Shown: positions 7,060 through 15,534 of the stretch, piece after piece | Layout: each line of letters begins with the position of its first letter | How positions within the stretch are numbered: the stretch's first letter is position 1 | NCBI GenBank assembly: GCA_014730235.1 | Contig: WJIO01000303.1 | Coordinates: 1-18,837 of the forward strand | DNA length: 18,837 nt | Reading direction: 5' to 3' | Source: Candidatus Poribacteria bacterium | GTDB lineage: Bacteria; Poribacteria; DTPJ01; WJIO01 | Program-made: the position numbers and the translations under genes | Notes under the pieces: model-generated | Databases searched by the model: none | Told to the model about the DNA's origin: nothing | What the model saw: only the letters and a program-made list of their open reading frames with translations

Positions 7060-10000
7060 ATGTATACAACTGGTGTTACCCTTGGAATGATAATGTTCGT
7101 CTATGTTACTTCAGCATCATCCCAGGATATACTTCCGGATTTTGATGATTATTACCTGCCTGATTATATCCCTGATATGATGGAGTTGGAATATAAACTA
7201 CCGATTGATGACTCAATAACCCCTTCCCATGAAGTTCCCCGGATATACCAGCATAGCGGCGATGCAGGCCCGGATCAGACGTTCTTTCTCGTTGGCTCAA
7301 ATCTAACTGAAGAAGTATTTGTATGGGGTAGAGATGCGGATAATCCAGAGGGAAAACGCTGGGCGGTAAAGACTTACCTTGTAAATGATAACTATCTTTC
7401 CGTCACACTGCCGGACAGATGCCCCGACTCTTTATTTATTGTATGGGTGAAGAACTATGCCGGTTGGTCAAGACCTTTCAGGATAAATACCCCTCAATCC
7501 TGGTGGTGCTGGCCAAAAGAACCCCTTCCGGGACAGGACTTAAGCATATTTGGCAGGGATCTGGGAAGACGACCGGATCGGACAACGGCCTTTGTATACC
7601 TTGCCAGTGATAACTCAGAAGGAGAATGGCTTGATGTGTTAAGTTCTGATAAATACACTGTTACAGTGTATTTACCTTATGATTTACTACCGGGTGATTA
7701 CAAGTTGTGGTTTCATGCCGGATGCGGAGGTTGCTTTGGCTGGGGAGAGCCTTTGTCCCTGAAAATTGCAGAGGAATCGGAAGAAGTTTATGAGTTTGCC
7801 TATACTCCTCCCTATGAAAAAGAGAATCTACAGGATAAGATTGATGATTTACAGGAAAGCGGCGGCGGTGTTTTAAAACTGGACGAGGGTGTATATGAAT
7901 ATAAGGGAACGCTGGAAATACCCAGGAATGTGACAGTAGAAGGAGAGGGACTTGATAGAACCATACTTCAGGTTGTCCAGAGTGAACCTCAGGACTTTGC
8001 CTGCATTACTAGTGCAACATGGAACCAGGCCCCGGGTCGGGTGCATACTCCCGGCGACATTATGGAATATAAATTATCAGTTCCTGCTTCGGGTAAATGG
8101 GCTGTATGGTTGAGATATGCTACTGAGATGTCACCCTGGAATCAGCCGGGAGTCAGTGGAAATATGGTTATTGAAGTAGACGATGGAAACGCGGTTAAGC
8201 TGGATAATCTATCCAACACTGGCAGTTTTGGCACTTTTAAATGGTCTCATTCTGCCGATATAGAGCTAGAAGCCGGAACTCATATACTCAGATGGCGAAA
8301 TGTAAAAGGTGGCGGTATCAGCCTGGATGCTTTTGTATTTGCACTTAATCCTGATTATGAACCAAGTGACAGCCCGTTCCCGGAAACAGGAAAAGATGTT
8401 ATAGTTTTACAGGGTGAAAATGTTACAAAATTCCAGACAAAAGAGGGTGTTTTACCCGGCAGAATGACGGTGGCAGTAGCTTTAACCGGTGATAACGCTG
8501 CCATAAAAGACTTAACAATAAGCGCAAATCCCCAGATAAGTGATGGTGTTATTATTCAGAGCAATGAACCACTGAAATGGGTTAAAGGATGCCAGATTGA
8601 AGGATGCCGGATTGCTGATATGGAAGGTAAACATGCGGAAATATGCGGCGTCAGGTTTATCAGGGCTAAACAGGCAATAGTAACTGGTAATGAAATATGG
8701 GGTCGTTCCCCGTTATATTTCAGCGGTATAAGAAACTGCAATATCAGTAATAACAAGCTTATACCTGTTACCCGGTTCGGTGCTAACTCAGAAGCCGCCA
8801 TGCAAGGACGTAATGAGGTTATAGAGGAGTGTGTTATTGAAAATAACCTGGTAGCATCACCTCCCGGAGCGGAAGCCGGAAGCCCCCAGACACGCCGTTT
8901 AATATGGGTTTCCACCGGGCGAGGCTCTGTGACAAAGAACTGGTTTGCCAATAACGGCGTAGTCCAACCCCAGGGACCCGGTTCTTCCGTAGGTGCAGGA
9001 CAGATGCGTTTTGGTGGGGTGGCCGGAACAGACCAGAACGTGGGTGAGATGATATTATTCGAAGCTAACCACCGAACCATGTATTTTGGCCCGTTAGTTG
9101 GTGGAGATAAGCAGTCTGTGTTACTGCCTGAAACTATTCCACCTACCCCGGAAAATCGTCTGGGAAGTGTGGAAAGGGAGCAGTTGGCTTATGATGAAGA
9201 AGGAAATGAAACTCCTTTCTGGCCCCCAGATGTTGAAGATGGCTCTCCTGAACCGCCAATAACCGAATATTATGTTTCCATATTTAAAGGAAAAGGACAG
9301 GGGCAAACCCGGAGAGTTGTTAAAAGGGAAGGTGAAACGCTGATCCTGGACAGACCCTGGCGCGTTGCGCCGGAGGAGGGAAGCGTTGTAGCTGTGGGAA
9401 CGGCCTTTTATCGTAATCATATAGTGGGTAACTATACTCCTGACGGCATGACGGGTATTCAACTGTGGATATCCTGCATGGAAAACATAGCATCAGGCAA
9501 TACCATCGCAAGGATGCGCCGCCCGGCTTTTTACCTCTATTCCAACGGCACGACCCTGGCAAGCTCTATGCCAAGAAGGTGGAACCGGGGTATCAGTCCG
9601 TTGTTCTTTAATCATATCGAGGGTAACTATAGCCATGAATGCAGCGCAGGTGCATTGGTGACAAGTGGAGATTATCCTGACATACCAATTGAATTTCCCA
9701 GGGCTTTAGGAAATGTTATCCGGCAGAATTCCTTCATCAAAAGCCGAAATGACGGGGTTATAATAGTCAGCCGGAAGGGAAATGCAGCCGATGGCGATAC
9801 ATCACCTTCCATACTGGGAACTATTGTGGAATTCAACGTGGTAAGGGATGCCGCTATTGCCTACCATTCCAGCAACGGCAGCGATGGTGTATTATTCCGT
9901 CGTAACCATGCCTATTTCTGGTATCCTGTCAGCAACTCAGATGATCCCCCGATAGCTTTTCAGATAGACCGGGCCGGGGCTGATGTGATCATAGAGGATA

Positions 10001-10074
10001 ACAGCGTTGAGGGAAAAGTAGGGGAGATGAACCCAAAGTACTCGATAATTATAAAAAAGCCTATAGAAGAATAG
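7060..10074 (+). CDS. exported right-handed parallel beta-helix protein with inserted carbohydrate-binding-like domain
   Basis: This 1004-residue protein has a strong ribosome binding site (aaaggaggg) before the ATG. A hydrophobic leader (about 1-22, ending SASSQD) lacks the usual positive charge near the start but is otherwise signal-like. Residues about 60-240 form two IPT/TIG-like beta domains (FFLVGSNLTEEVFVWG; PGQDLSIFGRDLG). From about 258 a pectate-lyase-type helix starts (DKIDDLQESGGGVLKLDEG; VTVEGEGLDRTILQV). It is interrupted at about 317-433 by a jelly-roll segment (MEYKLSVPASGKWAVWLRY ... GGISLDAFVFAL) resembling CBM6/35-type modules. The helix resumes at about 444 and runs to the end with repeated N-x-I/V ladders. 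The likely role is binding or cleavage of polysaccharide (lyase, hydrolase or epimerase). I see no diagnostic catalytic motif of one family. It is followed 15 bp later by the sulfatase. Confidence 0.85.
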   Translation: MYTTGVTLGMIMFVYVTSASSQDILPDFDDYYLPDYIPDMMELEYKLPIDDSITPSHEVPRIYQHSGDAGPDQTFFLVGSNLTEEVFVWGRDADNPEGKRWAVKTYLVNDNYLSVTLPDRCPDSLFIVWVKNYAGWSRPFRINTPQSWWCWPKEPLPGQDLSIFGRDLGRRPDRTTAFVYLASDNSEGEWLDVLSSDKYTVTVYLPYDLLPGDYKLWFHAGCGGCFGWGEPLSLKIAEESEEVYEFAYTPPYEKENLQDKIDDLQESGGGVLKLDEGVYEYKGTLEIPRNVTVEGEGLDRTILQVVQSEPQDFACITSATWNQAPGRVHTPGDIMEYKLSVPASGKWAVWLRYATEMSPWNQPGVSGNMVIEVDDGNAVKLDNLSNTGSFGTFKWSHSADIELEAGTHILRWRNVKGGGISLDAFVFALNPDYEPSDSPFPETGKDVIVLQGENVTKFQTKEGVLPGRMTVAVALTGDNAAIKDLTISANPQISDGVIIQSNEPLKWVKGCQIEGCRIADMEGKHAEICGVRFIRAKQAIVTGNEIWGRSPLYFSGIRNCNISNNKLIPVTRFGANSEAAMQGRNEVIEECVIENNLVASPPGAEAGSPQTRRLIWVSTGRGSVTKNWFANNGVVQPQGPGSSVGAGQMRFGGVAGTDQNVGEMILFEANHRTMYFGPLVGGDKQSVLLPETIPPTPENRLGSVEREQLAYDEEGNETPFWPPDVEDGSPEPPITEYYVSIFKGKGQGQTRRVVKREGETLILDRPWRVAPEEGSVVAVGTAFYRNHIVGNYTPDGMTGIQLWISCMENIASGNTIARMRRPAFYLYSNGTTLASSMPRRWNRGISPLFFNHIEGNYSHECSAGALVTSGDYPDIPIEFPRALGNVIRQNSFIKSRNDGVIIVSRKGNAADGDTSPSILGTIVEFNVVRDAAIAYHSSNGSDGVLFRRNHAYFWYPVSNSDDPPIAFQIDRAGADVIIEDNSVEGKVGEMNPKYSIIIKKPIEE

Positions 10075-10089
10075 ATTTATGAGGATGTT

Positions 10090-11442
10090 ATGACAGATAA
10101 TCGGAAACCCAATTTTATATTGATTTTATGCGATAACCTGGGCTTTGGCGATATAGGTTGTTTTGGTTCGGAGGTGCATAATACACCAAATCTGGACAAT
10201 ATGGCTGAGGAAGGTATAAGACTTACCAGTTTTTATGTGTCCAGTCCTGTTTGCACACCATCCAGAGCCAGCTTTATGACTGGATGCTATGCCCAGAGGG
10301 TTGACATGCACCTGGATGAAAAAGGGGGATGCGTTTTAAGACCTGTTTCGGCAAAGGGATTGAATCCCAATGAGAATACCATAGCCAAAACGCTGAAACA
10401 ACAGGGATACAATACGGCTTGTATCGGCAAATGGCATCTGGGAGATCAACCGGAGTTTTTACCGACAAATCATGTTTTTGACTACTATTACGGTATTCCA
10501 TACAGCGAAGACATGATCCATGAGAGAAATCCAGCATGGCCTCCCCTTCCTTTGATGCGCAACGAAAATGTCATCGAAGCTCCTGTTGATCTTAAAACAA
10601 TAACTGTACGTTATACACAGGAAGCCGTTGATTTTATAAAACGCAATGCCGATAATCCTTTTTTTCTGTATATACCACATGCTACTCCCGGAAGCGAAAA
10701 AATTCCCCAGGTCAGCAAAGAATTTTATGGTAAATCATCCAACGGCCGTTATGGTGATTCGGTGGAGGAGCTTGATTGGTCTACAGGACAAATACTTTCC
10801 ACCCTAAGGAAATTAAATTTGGATGATAAAACCCTGGTTGTTTTTACCTCAGATAACGGTGCTGTGCAGGGTCATGGCGGCAGTAATGAGCCATTCAGGG
10901 GTTGGGGTTATGATACGCTGGAAGGTGGTATGCGTATGCCATGTATTATCCGATGGCCCGGTAAAATACCATCCAGAGAAGTAAGCGATGAATTATGTAT
11001 GGCGATGGACTTCTTACCTACTTTTGCGGGTTTATCAGGAGCAAATTTACCCCGGGATACAATAATTGACGGTAAAGATATATGGCCCATAATCGCATGT
11101 GAAAATAAAGCCGTTTCACCCCATGAAGTGTTTTATTATTATCAGAGAGATCAGCTTCAAGCCGTCAGGTATGGTAAATGGAAACTGCATCTTCCTATGG
11201 AAGCCAGATACAATCATGGTGGACGAAACACCGGAAGCAGTCCGTTGATGTTGTTTGATCTGTATGCGGATATAAAAGAATCAACTGATGTATCCAGAAA
11301 CAACCCGGATTTAGTAAAGAAAATCCTTGAAATAGCAGAAAAAGCCCGTTATGAATTGGGTGATTTAGGAAATCCGGGTAGTCAGCAAAGGAAAGCCGGT
11401 TTTGTTTCTAATCCTGCACCTCGAACTCTAAATAAGGAGTAA
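10090..11442 (+). CDS. formylglycine-dependent sulfatase (S1 family), no signal peptide
   Basis: This 450-residue protein starts with MTDNRKPNFILILCDN, so it has no signal peptide and should be cytoplasmic. The sulfatase signature C55-T-P-S-R59 followed by ASFMTG is intact. C55 would be converted to formylglycine by a maturation enzyme encoded elsewhere. GKWHLG follows at the usual distance, and D255-N-G completes the calcium site. The first metal site reads C14-D15-N16 instead of the common Asp-Asp. FYYYQRDQLQAVRYGKWKLH near the C terminus matches the typical end subdomain. It would hydrolyse a sulfate ester on a sugar or related compound; the position-specific substrate is not readable. It is tightly linked to the beta-helix gene (15 bp) and to protein B (6 bp), which supports a shared glycan substrate. 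Confidence 0.93.
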   Translation: MTDNRKPNFILILCDNLGFGDIGCFGSEVHNTPNLDNMAEEGIRLTSFYVSSPVCTPSRASFMTGCYAQRVDMHLDEKGGCVLRPVSAKGLNPNENTIAKTLKQQGYNTACIGKWHLGDQPEFLPTNHVFDYYYGIPYSEDMIHERNPAWPPLPLMRNENVIEAPVDLKTITVRYTQEAVDFIKRNADNPFFLYIPHATPGSEKIPQVSKEFYGKSSNGRYGDSVEELDWSTGQILSTLRKLNLDDKTLVVFTSDNGAVQGHGGSNEPFRGWGYDTLEGGMRMPCIIRWPGKIPSREVSDELCMAMDFLPTFAGLSGANLPRDTIIDGKDIWPIIACENKAVSPHEVFYYYQRDQLQAVRYGKWKLHLPMEARYNHGGRNTGSSPLMLFDLYADIKESTDVSRNNPDLVKKILEIAEKARYELGDLGNPGSQQRKAGFVSNPAPRTLNKE

Positions 11443-11448
11443 ATATTC

Positions 11449-14400
11449 ATGCAGTTAAAATTATCAATAGTGAAATTGTTTTTATTAGTTATAATATCAG
11501 TTTTTATAATTATCCCTACTACAAATGCAAATCAGGCTGAGGATATTCTGGATGCGATGGATGTTAAAGGTGGTCTGGTGGTTCATGTCGGTTGTGGTGA
11601 TGGTAATCTCACTGCTGACTTGAAAATAAATGACAGTTACATTGTGCATGGTCTGGATACGGATGTAAAGAATGTAGAGGATGCTCGTAAATACATCAGT
11701 TCTCTTGGTATCTATGGCGAGGTATCCGTTGATCATCTAAAGGGTGAAAAACTTCCCTATATTGACAATATGGTGAATCTGGTAGTTTCGGAGAAACTGG
11801 GTAATATTCCCATGGATGAAGTAATGCGCGTCCTTTGTCCAAATGGTGTTGCTTATATTAAAGACGGTGATGAATGGGTAAAAAAAGTTAAACCAAGACC
11901 AGAAGAAATTGACGAATGGACTCATTATCTTCATGATACTGACGGCAACCCGGTAGCCCAGGATTCAGTAGTTGGCCCTCCCCGTCATCTACAGTGGGTA
12001 GGTAGTCCAAGATGGTCAAGACATCACGATCATATGGCCAGTATGAGTGCCCTGGTCTCATCCAATGGGCGAATATTTTATATAATGGACGAAGGATCAA
12101 CTGCATCTATAGTGCTTCCGTCGGATTGGAAAGTAATTGCCCGGGATGCCTTTAACGGTACTATCCTGTGGAAACGATCTATTGATAAATGGCATACCCA
12201 CCTTTGGCCATTAAAAAGCGGCCCAGCTCAGCTTCCGCGACGATTGGTATCTATCGGTGATATAGTCTATGTAACACTGGGTATTGATGCACCGCTTTCG
12301 GCTCTGGATGCGGCTACAGGAGAGACAATCCGAACCTACGATGGAACAAGGGCAACTGAGGAAATATTGTATAAAGATGGTATACTTTACCTGCTGGTTA
12401 ATGAAAATCCTGAAAAGGAGGAGAAGAAATATTCAGGTGTGCAGGTCATCAGGAAAGATGCAAGAGAAACGGCCTGGGATGCGCCGCCCAGAAAAGTTAT
12501 GGCAGTTAATGCTTTTACCGGAGAGAAAGTGTGGGAAATAGATCAGACTGTAGTTCCATTGACAATGGCCACAGACGGCAAAGGCCTATACATGCATGAT
12601 GGTGAAAAAGTGATCAGCCTGAACCCACAGAACGGTGATTTAAACTGGGAATCCAAACCCCTGATGCGATGGGCTACTATTAGAACATATTTTGCCCCGA
12701 CCCTGGTGGTTAAAGATGGTGTTGTTATCTTTGCTGGTGGTGAAAATATGGTCCCTCACAGAGGTGGCAAAGACACCATGACCGCGTTATCAGCAGAAAC
12801 TGGCAAAGAGCTATGGACAGCACCGCATCCTCCCGGCGGTTATCAATCACCAGAAGATGTTATTATCGCCGGTGGTCTTGTATGGGCAGGGGCTACAACT
12901 GGTGGGGGATATTCAGGAATTTTTACAGGAAGAAATATAAAAACCGGAGAACTGGAAAACGAATTTCCGCCGGATGTTGATACTCACTGGTTTCACCATC
13001 GCTGTTACAGGGCTAAAGCCACTGAACAGTATCTCCTTACATCCCGAACAGGTATAGAATTCCTGGATATAGATCAAAACCACTGGATCTGTCATCACTG
13101 GGTCAGGGGAGGCTGTCTTTACGGAATAATGCCATGTAACGGCTTGATTTATGCTCCACCCCATGACTGCGCCTGTTACATAGAGGCCAAGCAGTTTGGC
13201 TTAAATGCCCTGGCCCCAGAGTCTGAATCAAGGAAAATTCCAGCAGAGGTATCAGATGAAGGACGACTTAAACAAGGCCCTGCTTATGGAGTTTTCATTG
13301 AAGCTGTTTCTGGGAATTCCTATGATTGGCCTACATACAGACAGAATATAACCCGCAGCGCATCTACAGAAGCGTCAGTGTCAGAGAAGGTAAAGGAATC
13401 GTGGGAAACTGAAATGGGAACAAATCTCACCAGCTTAACAGTCGCTGACGGCAGGATTTATGTCGCTTCTATTGATACTCATACAGTCTATGCCCTGGAT
13501 GAAAAATCCGGCGAAGTTTTATGGAGCTACATGGCTGGAGGCCGGGTAGATTCGCCACCGACTATACACAAAGGGCGCGTGTTCTTTGGTTCTGCCGACG
13601 GTTACGTATACAGCCTTCGGGCCATTGATGGGGAACTTATTTGGCGTTTCCGGGCGGCCCCGGTAGACAGACGTTTGATGTCGTTTGAACAGCTTGAATC
13701 AGTCTGGCCTGTTCACGGCAGCGTAATGATTCGGGATGATGCTCTGTATTTTGTTGCAGGAAGGTCTATGTTTATTGATGGCGGTCTGCGCCTCTTTAAG
13801 CTTGATCCTGTAACAGGTAAAAAACTGGTGGAAAAAGTCATGGACGATAAAGATCCAAAGACTGGTGAAAACCTACAGGTATATGTAGACACATTAAATA
13901 TGACTGTAGCTCTGCCGGATATTCTATCCAGCGATGGCGATAATATATACATGCGCTCAATGCCCATTGATTTTCAGGGAACCCGTAAGAAGCTTGCTTA
14001 TACCAATGCAAATCAACAAAAAAGCAATTACGTACATCTCTTTGCCCCTACGGGCTTTCTGGATGGAAGCTGGTGGCATCGCTCTTACTGGGTATACGGA
14101 ACCAGTATGGCTTCGGGATACGGTGGCTATTATCAGGCCGGTAAATACGCTCCGGCTGGTCGGATCATCGTCGCTGATGATGAAAATATATACGGATTTG
14201 GTCGCAAACCCCAATATTACAGGTGGACAACACCTATGGAATATCACCTCTTTGCTGCTAGCAGGGAAATACCTGAACCAAAATTCCAGGAGAGCCGCAA
14301 CAGTGGTTCGTGTGTCAGAGTAGCAAAATCGGCAAGCCTTAATCCGGCGAATAAACCCGTTACTGTAGAAGCATGGGTTATGCCCGGTAATTTAAATGGA

Positions 14401-15354
14401 GCTATAATTTCCAGAGGAGGCCCTTCTCACGGTTACTGTCTCTATCTGAAAGACGGAGTTCCGCATTTTTCCATAAGATCAGATGGTACTGTCAGGACAG
14501 TTTATTCCCGACTATATGTAACCCCGGGAAAATGGGTGCACCTTGCAGGTGTATTAATAGATGAAGACAGGATGAATCTTTATGTCAATGGAACTCTTGT
14601 CAAGAAGGTCATGGATGATATTTCCCAGACAGGAATGATAGTCTCTGATCCTGCTCAAGCAATGGAGATAGGAGCAGATGAAGGCGGTGCAATAGGATCA
14701 GACTACCAATCACCCTACGGCTTTACAGGATTAGTTGATGAAGTGAAAATATATCACAAGGCCTTTACATCTGACGAGATAAGAGAACATTACAATAATC
14801 CCGAAAGCAAGCCTTCTGAGAATGATAAAATAGTTTTGTATTATACCTTTGATGATGAAAACGCCAAAGACGCGTCGGGAAATAATAATCATGGAAAGGT
14901 AGAAAAAGGTGTATATGTAGACGGCAAAGTCGGCAAGGCCATAAAATTCTCAGGAGAAGAGAAGAAGACCACTCAGATTTCCAACCAGTATGCCGTTGAG
15001 CATAAATGGACTCATGAATTACCTCTGCATGTGCGTTCTATGGTGCTTGCAGATGATAAGATATTCATAGCCGGTCCACCTGACCTTGTAAATGAGGATG
15101 AAGCCCAGAATTTACTGGATGATCCCGAAGTTCAGGCCCTGCTTGTGGAGCAAGAGAAGTCATTAGAGGGCAAAAAAGGCGCAACCCTCATGGTTATATC
15201 CAAAACAGACGGTGAGAAGCTTGCGGAATATAAACTTGATTCTGTTCCTGAATGGGATGGAATGGTTGCCGCCAACGGATGCCTATATTTTTCCACTATG
15301 GATGGGAAAGTTGTATGTTTTGAGGCATTGGAGATAGAAAATGCAGAAAATTAA
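11449..15354 (+). CDS. exported methyltransferase-fold / PQQ-type propeller / LamG protein (protein B: MT-P1-P2)
   Basis: This 1301-residue protein begins 6 bp after the sulfatase, with aaggag just upstream. A signal peptide spans about residues 1-27 (hydrophobic core, then PTTNANQA). Residues about 30-140 are a class I methyltransferase fold with motif I HVGCGDGN (46-53), followed by GLDTDVKNV. EWTH (156-159) opens propeller P1, with repeats such as ARDAFNGTILW, AVNAFTGEKVW and ALSAETGKELW, closing with HDCACY (C574, C576). Propeller P2 starts at W627 (WPTYRQNITRS) with ALDEKSGEVLW and SLRAIDGELIW. It is interrupted at about 945-1165 by a LamG-like jelly-roll and finishes at about 1170-1293. 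P1 and P2 match the C- and N-terminal propellers of protein A respectively, in swapped order. Function is unknown; probably a periplasmic or surface glycan-binding or redox protein. Confidence 0.9.
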   Translation: MQLKLSIVKLFLLVIISVFIIIPTTNANQAEDILDAMDVKGGLVVHVGCGDGNLTADLKINDSYIVHGLDTDVKNVEDARKYISSLGIYGEVSVDHLKGEKLPYIDNMVNLVVSEKLGNIPMDEVMRVLCPNGVAYIKDGDEWVKKVKPRPEEIDEWTHYLHDTDGNPVAQDSVVGPPRHLQWVGSPRWSRHHDHMASMSALVSSNGRIFYIMDEGSTASIVLPSDWKVIARDAFNGTILWKRSIDKWHTHLWPLKSGPAQLPRRLVSIGDIVYVTLGIDAPLSALDAATGETIRTYDGTRATEEILYKDGILYLLVNENPEKEEKKYSGVQVIRKDARETAWDAPPRKVMAVNAFTGEKVWEIDQTVVPLTMATDGKGLYMHDGEKVISLNPQNGDLNWESKPLMRWATIRTYFAPTLVVKDGVVIFAGGENMVPHRGGKDTMTALSAETGKELWTAPHPPGGYQSPEDVIIAGGLVWAGATTGGGYSGIFTGRNIKTGELENEFPPDVDTHWFHHRCYRAKATEQYLLTSRTGIEFLDIDQNHWICHHWVRGGCLYGIMPCNGLIYAPPHDCACYIEAKQFGLNALAPESESRKIPAEVSDEGRLKQGPAYGVFIEAVSGNSYDWPTYRQNITRSASTEASVSEKVKESWETEMGTNLTSLTVADGRIYVASIDTHTVYALDEKSGEVLWSYMAGGRVDSPPTIHKGRVFFGSADGYVYSLRAIDGELIWRFRAAPVDRRLMSFEQLESVWPVHGSVMIRDDALYFVAGRSMFIDGGLRLFKLDPVTGKKLVEKVMDDKDPKTGENLQVYVDTLNMTVALPDILSSDGDNIYMRSMPIDFQGTRKKLAYTNANQQKSNYVHLFAPTGFLDGSWWHRSYWVYGTSMASGYGGYYQAGKYAPAGRIIVADDENIYGFGRKPQYYRWTTPMEYHLFAASREIPEPKFQESRNSGSCVRVAKSASLNPANKPVTVEAWVMPGNLNGAIISRGGPSHGYCLYLKDGVPHFSIRSDGTVRTVYSRLYVTPGKWVHLAGVLIDEDRMNLYVNGTLVKKVMDDISQTGMIVSDPAQAMEIGADEGGAIGSDYQSPYGFTGLVDEVKIYHKAFTSDEIREHYNNPESKPSENDKIVLYYTFDDENAKDASGNNNHGKVEKGVYVDGKVGKAIKFSGEEKKTTQISNQYAVEHKWTHELPLHVRSMVLADDKIFIAGPPDLVNEDEAQNLLDDPEVQALLVEQEKSLEGKKGATLMVISKTDGEKLAEYKLDSVPEWDGMVAANGCLYFSTMDGKVVCFEALEIENAEN

Positions 15355-15511
15355 GGCTGGTGGTATCATAAAAAATATCAATCCGGTCAAAATAAATCTT
15401 AAATCATTACCTAATAATCCTGGTGTTGCCAGCACTATTTTCAAAGCCCTGGGTAAACACGATATAAATGTTGAATTTACTAAAGAAAATCAGGCTTTGT
15501 CTGGAAAATAA
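15341..15511 (+). CDS. 56-codon protein resembling half of an ACT domain
   Basis: The ATG at 15341 overlaps the end of the preceding gene by 14 nt and has ggaga 6 nt upstream (15330-15334), the arrangement of a translationally coupled gene. It fills most of what would otherwise be a 180-bp gap. The product, beginning MQKIKAGGI, contains NPVKINLKSLPNNPGVAST followed by IFKALGKHDINVEF. This matches the first beta-alpha-beta of ACT regulatory domains (strand, N-N-P-G-V-A turn, helix, then I-N-V-E/D strand). The second half of the roughly 70-residue ACT fold is absent, and the next ribosome binding site follows directly. It is either a naturally short, possibly dimerising ligand-binding peptide or the remnant of a larger amino-acid-sensing protein. 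ACT domains commonly bind amino acids or other small ligands; the ligand here is unknown. Confidence 0.6.
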   Translation: MQKIKAGGIIKNINPVKINLKSLPNNPGVASTIFKALGKHDINVEFTKENQALSGK

Positions 15512-15534
15512 ATAAAATTGGAGGATATTTTTAA

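Noticed and set aside
8556-9080. Open frame of 174 codons on - within the beta-helix gene
   Set aside because: Low-complexity, Pro/Ser/Thr-rich translation without family features; the + strand has continuous beta-helix coils here.
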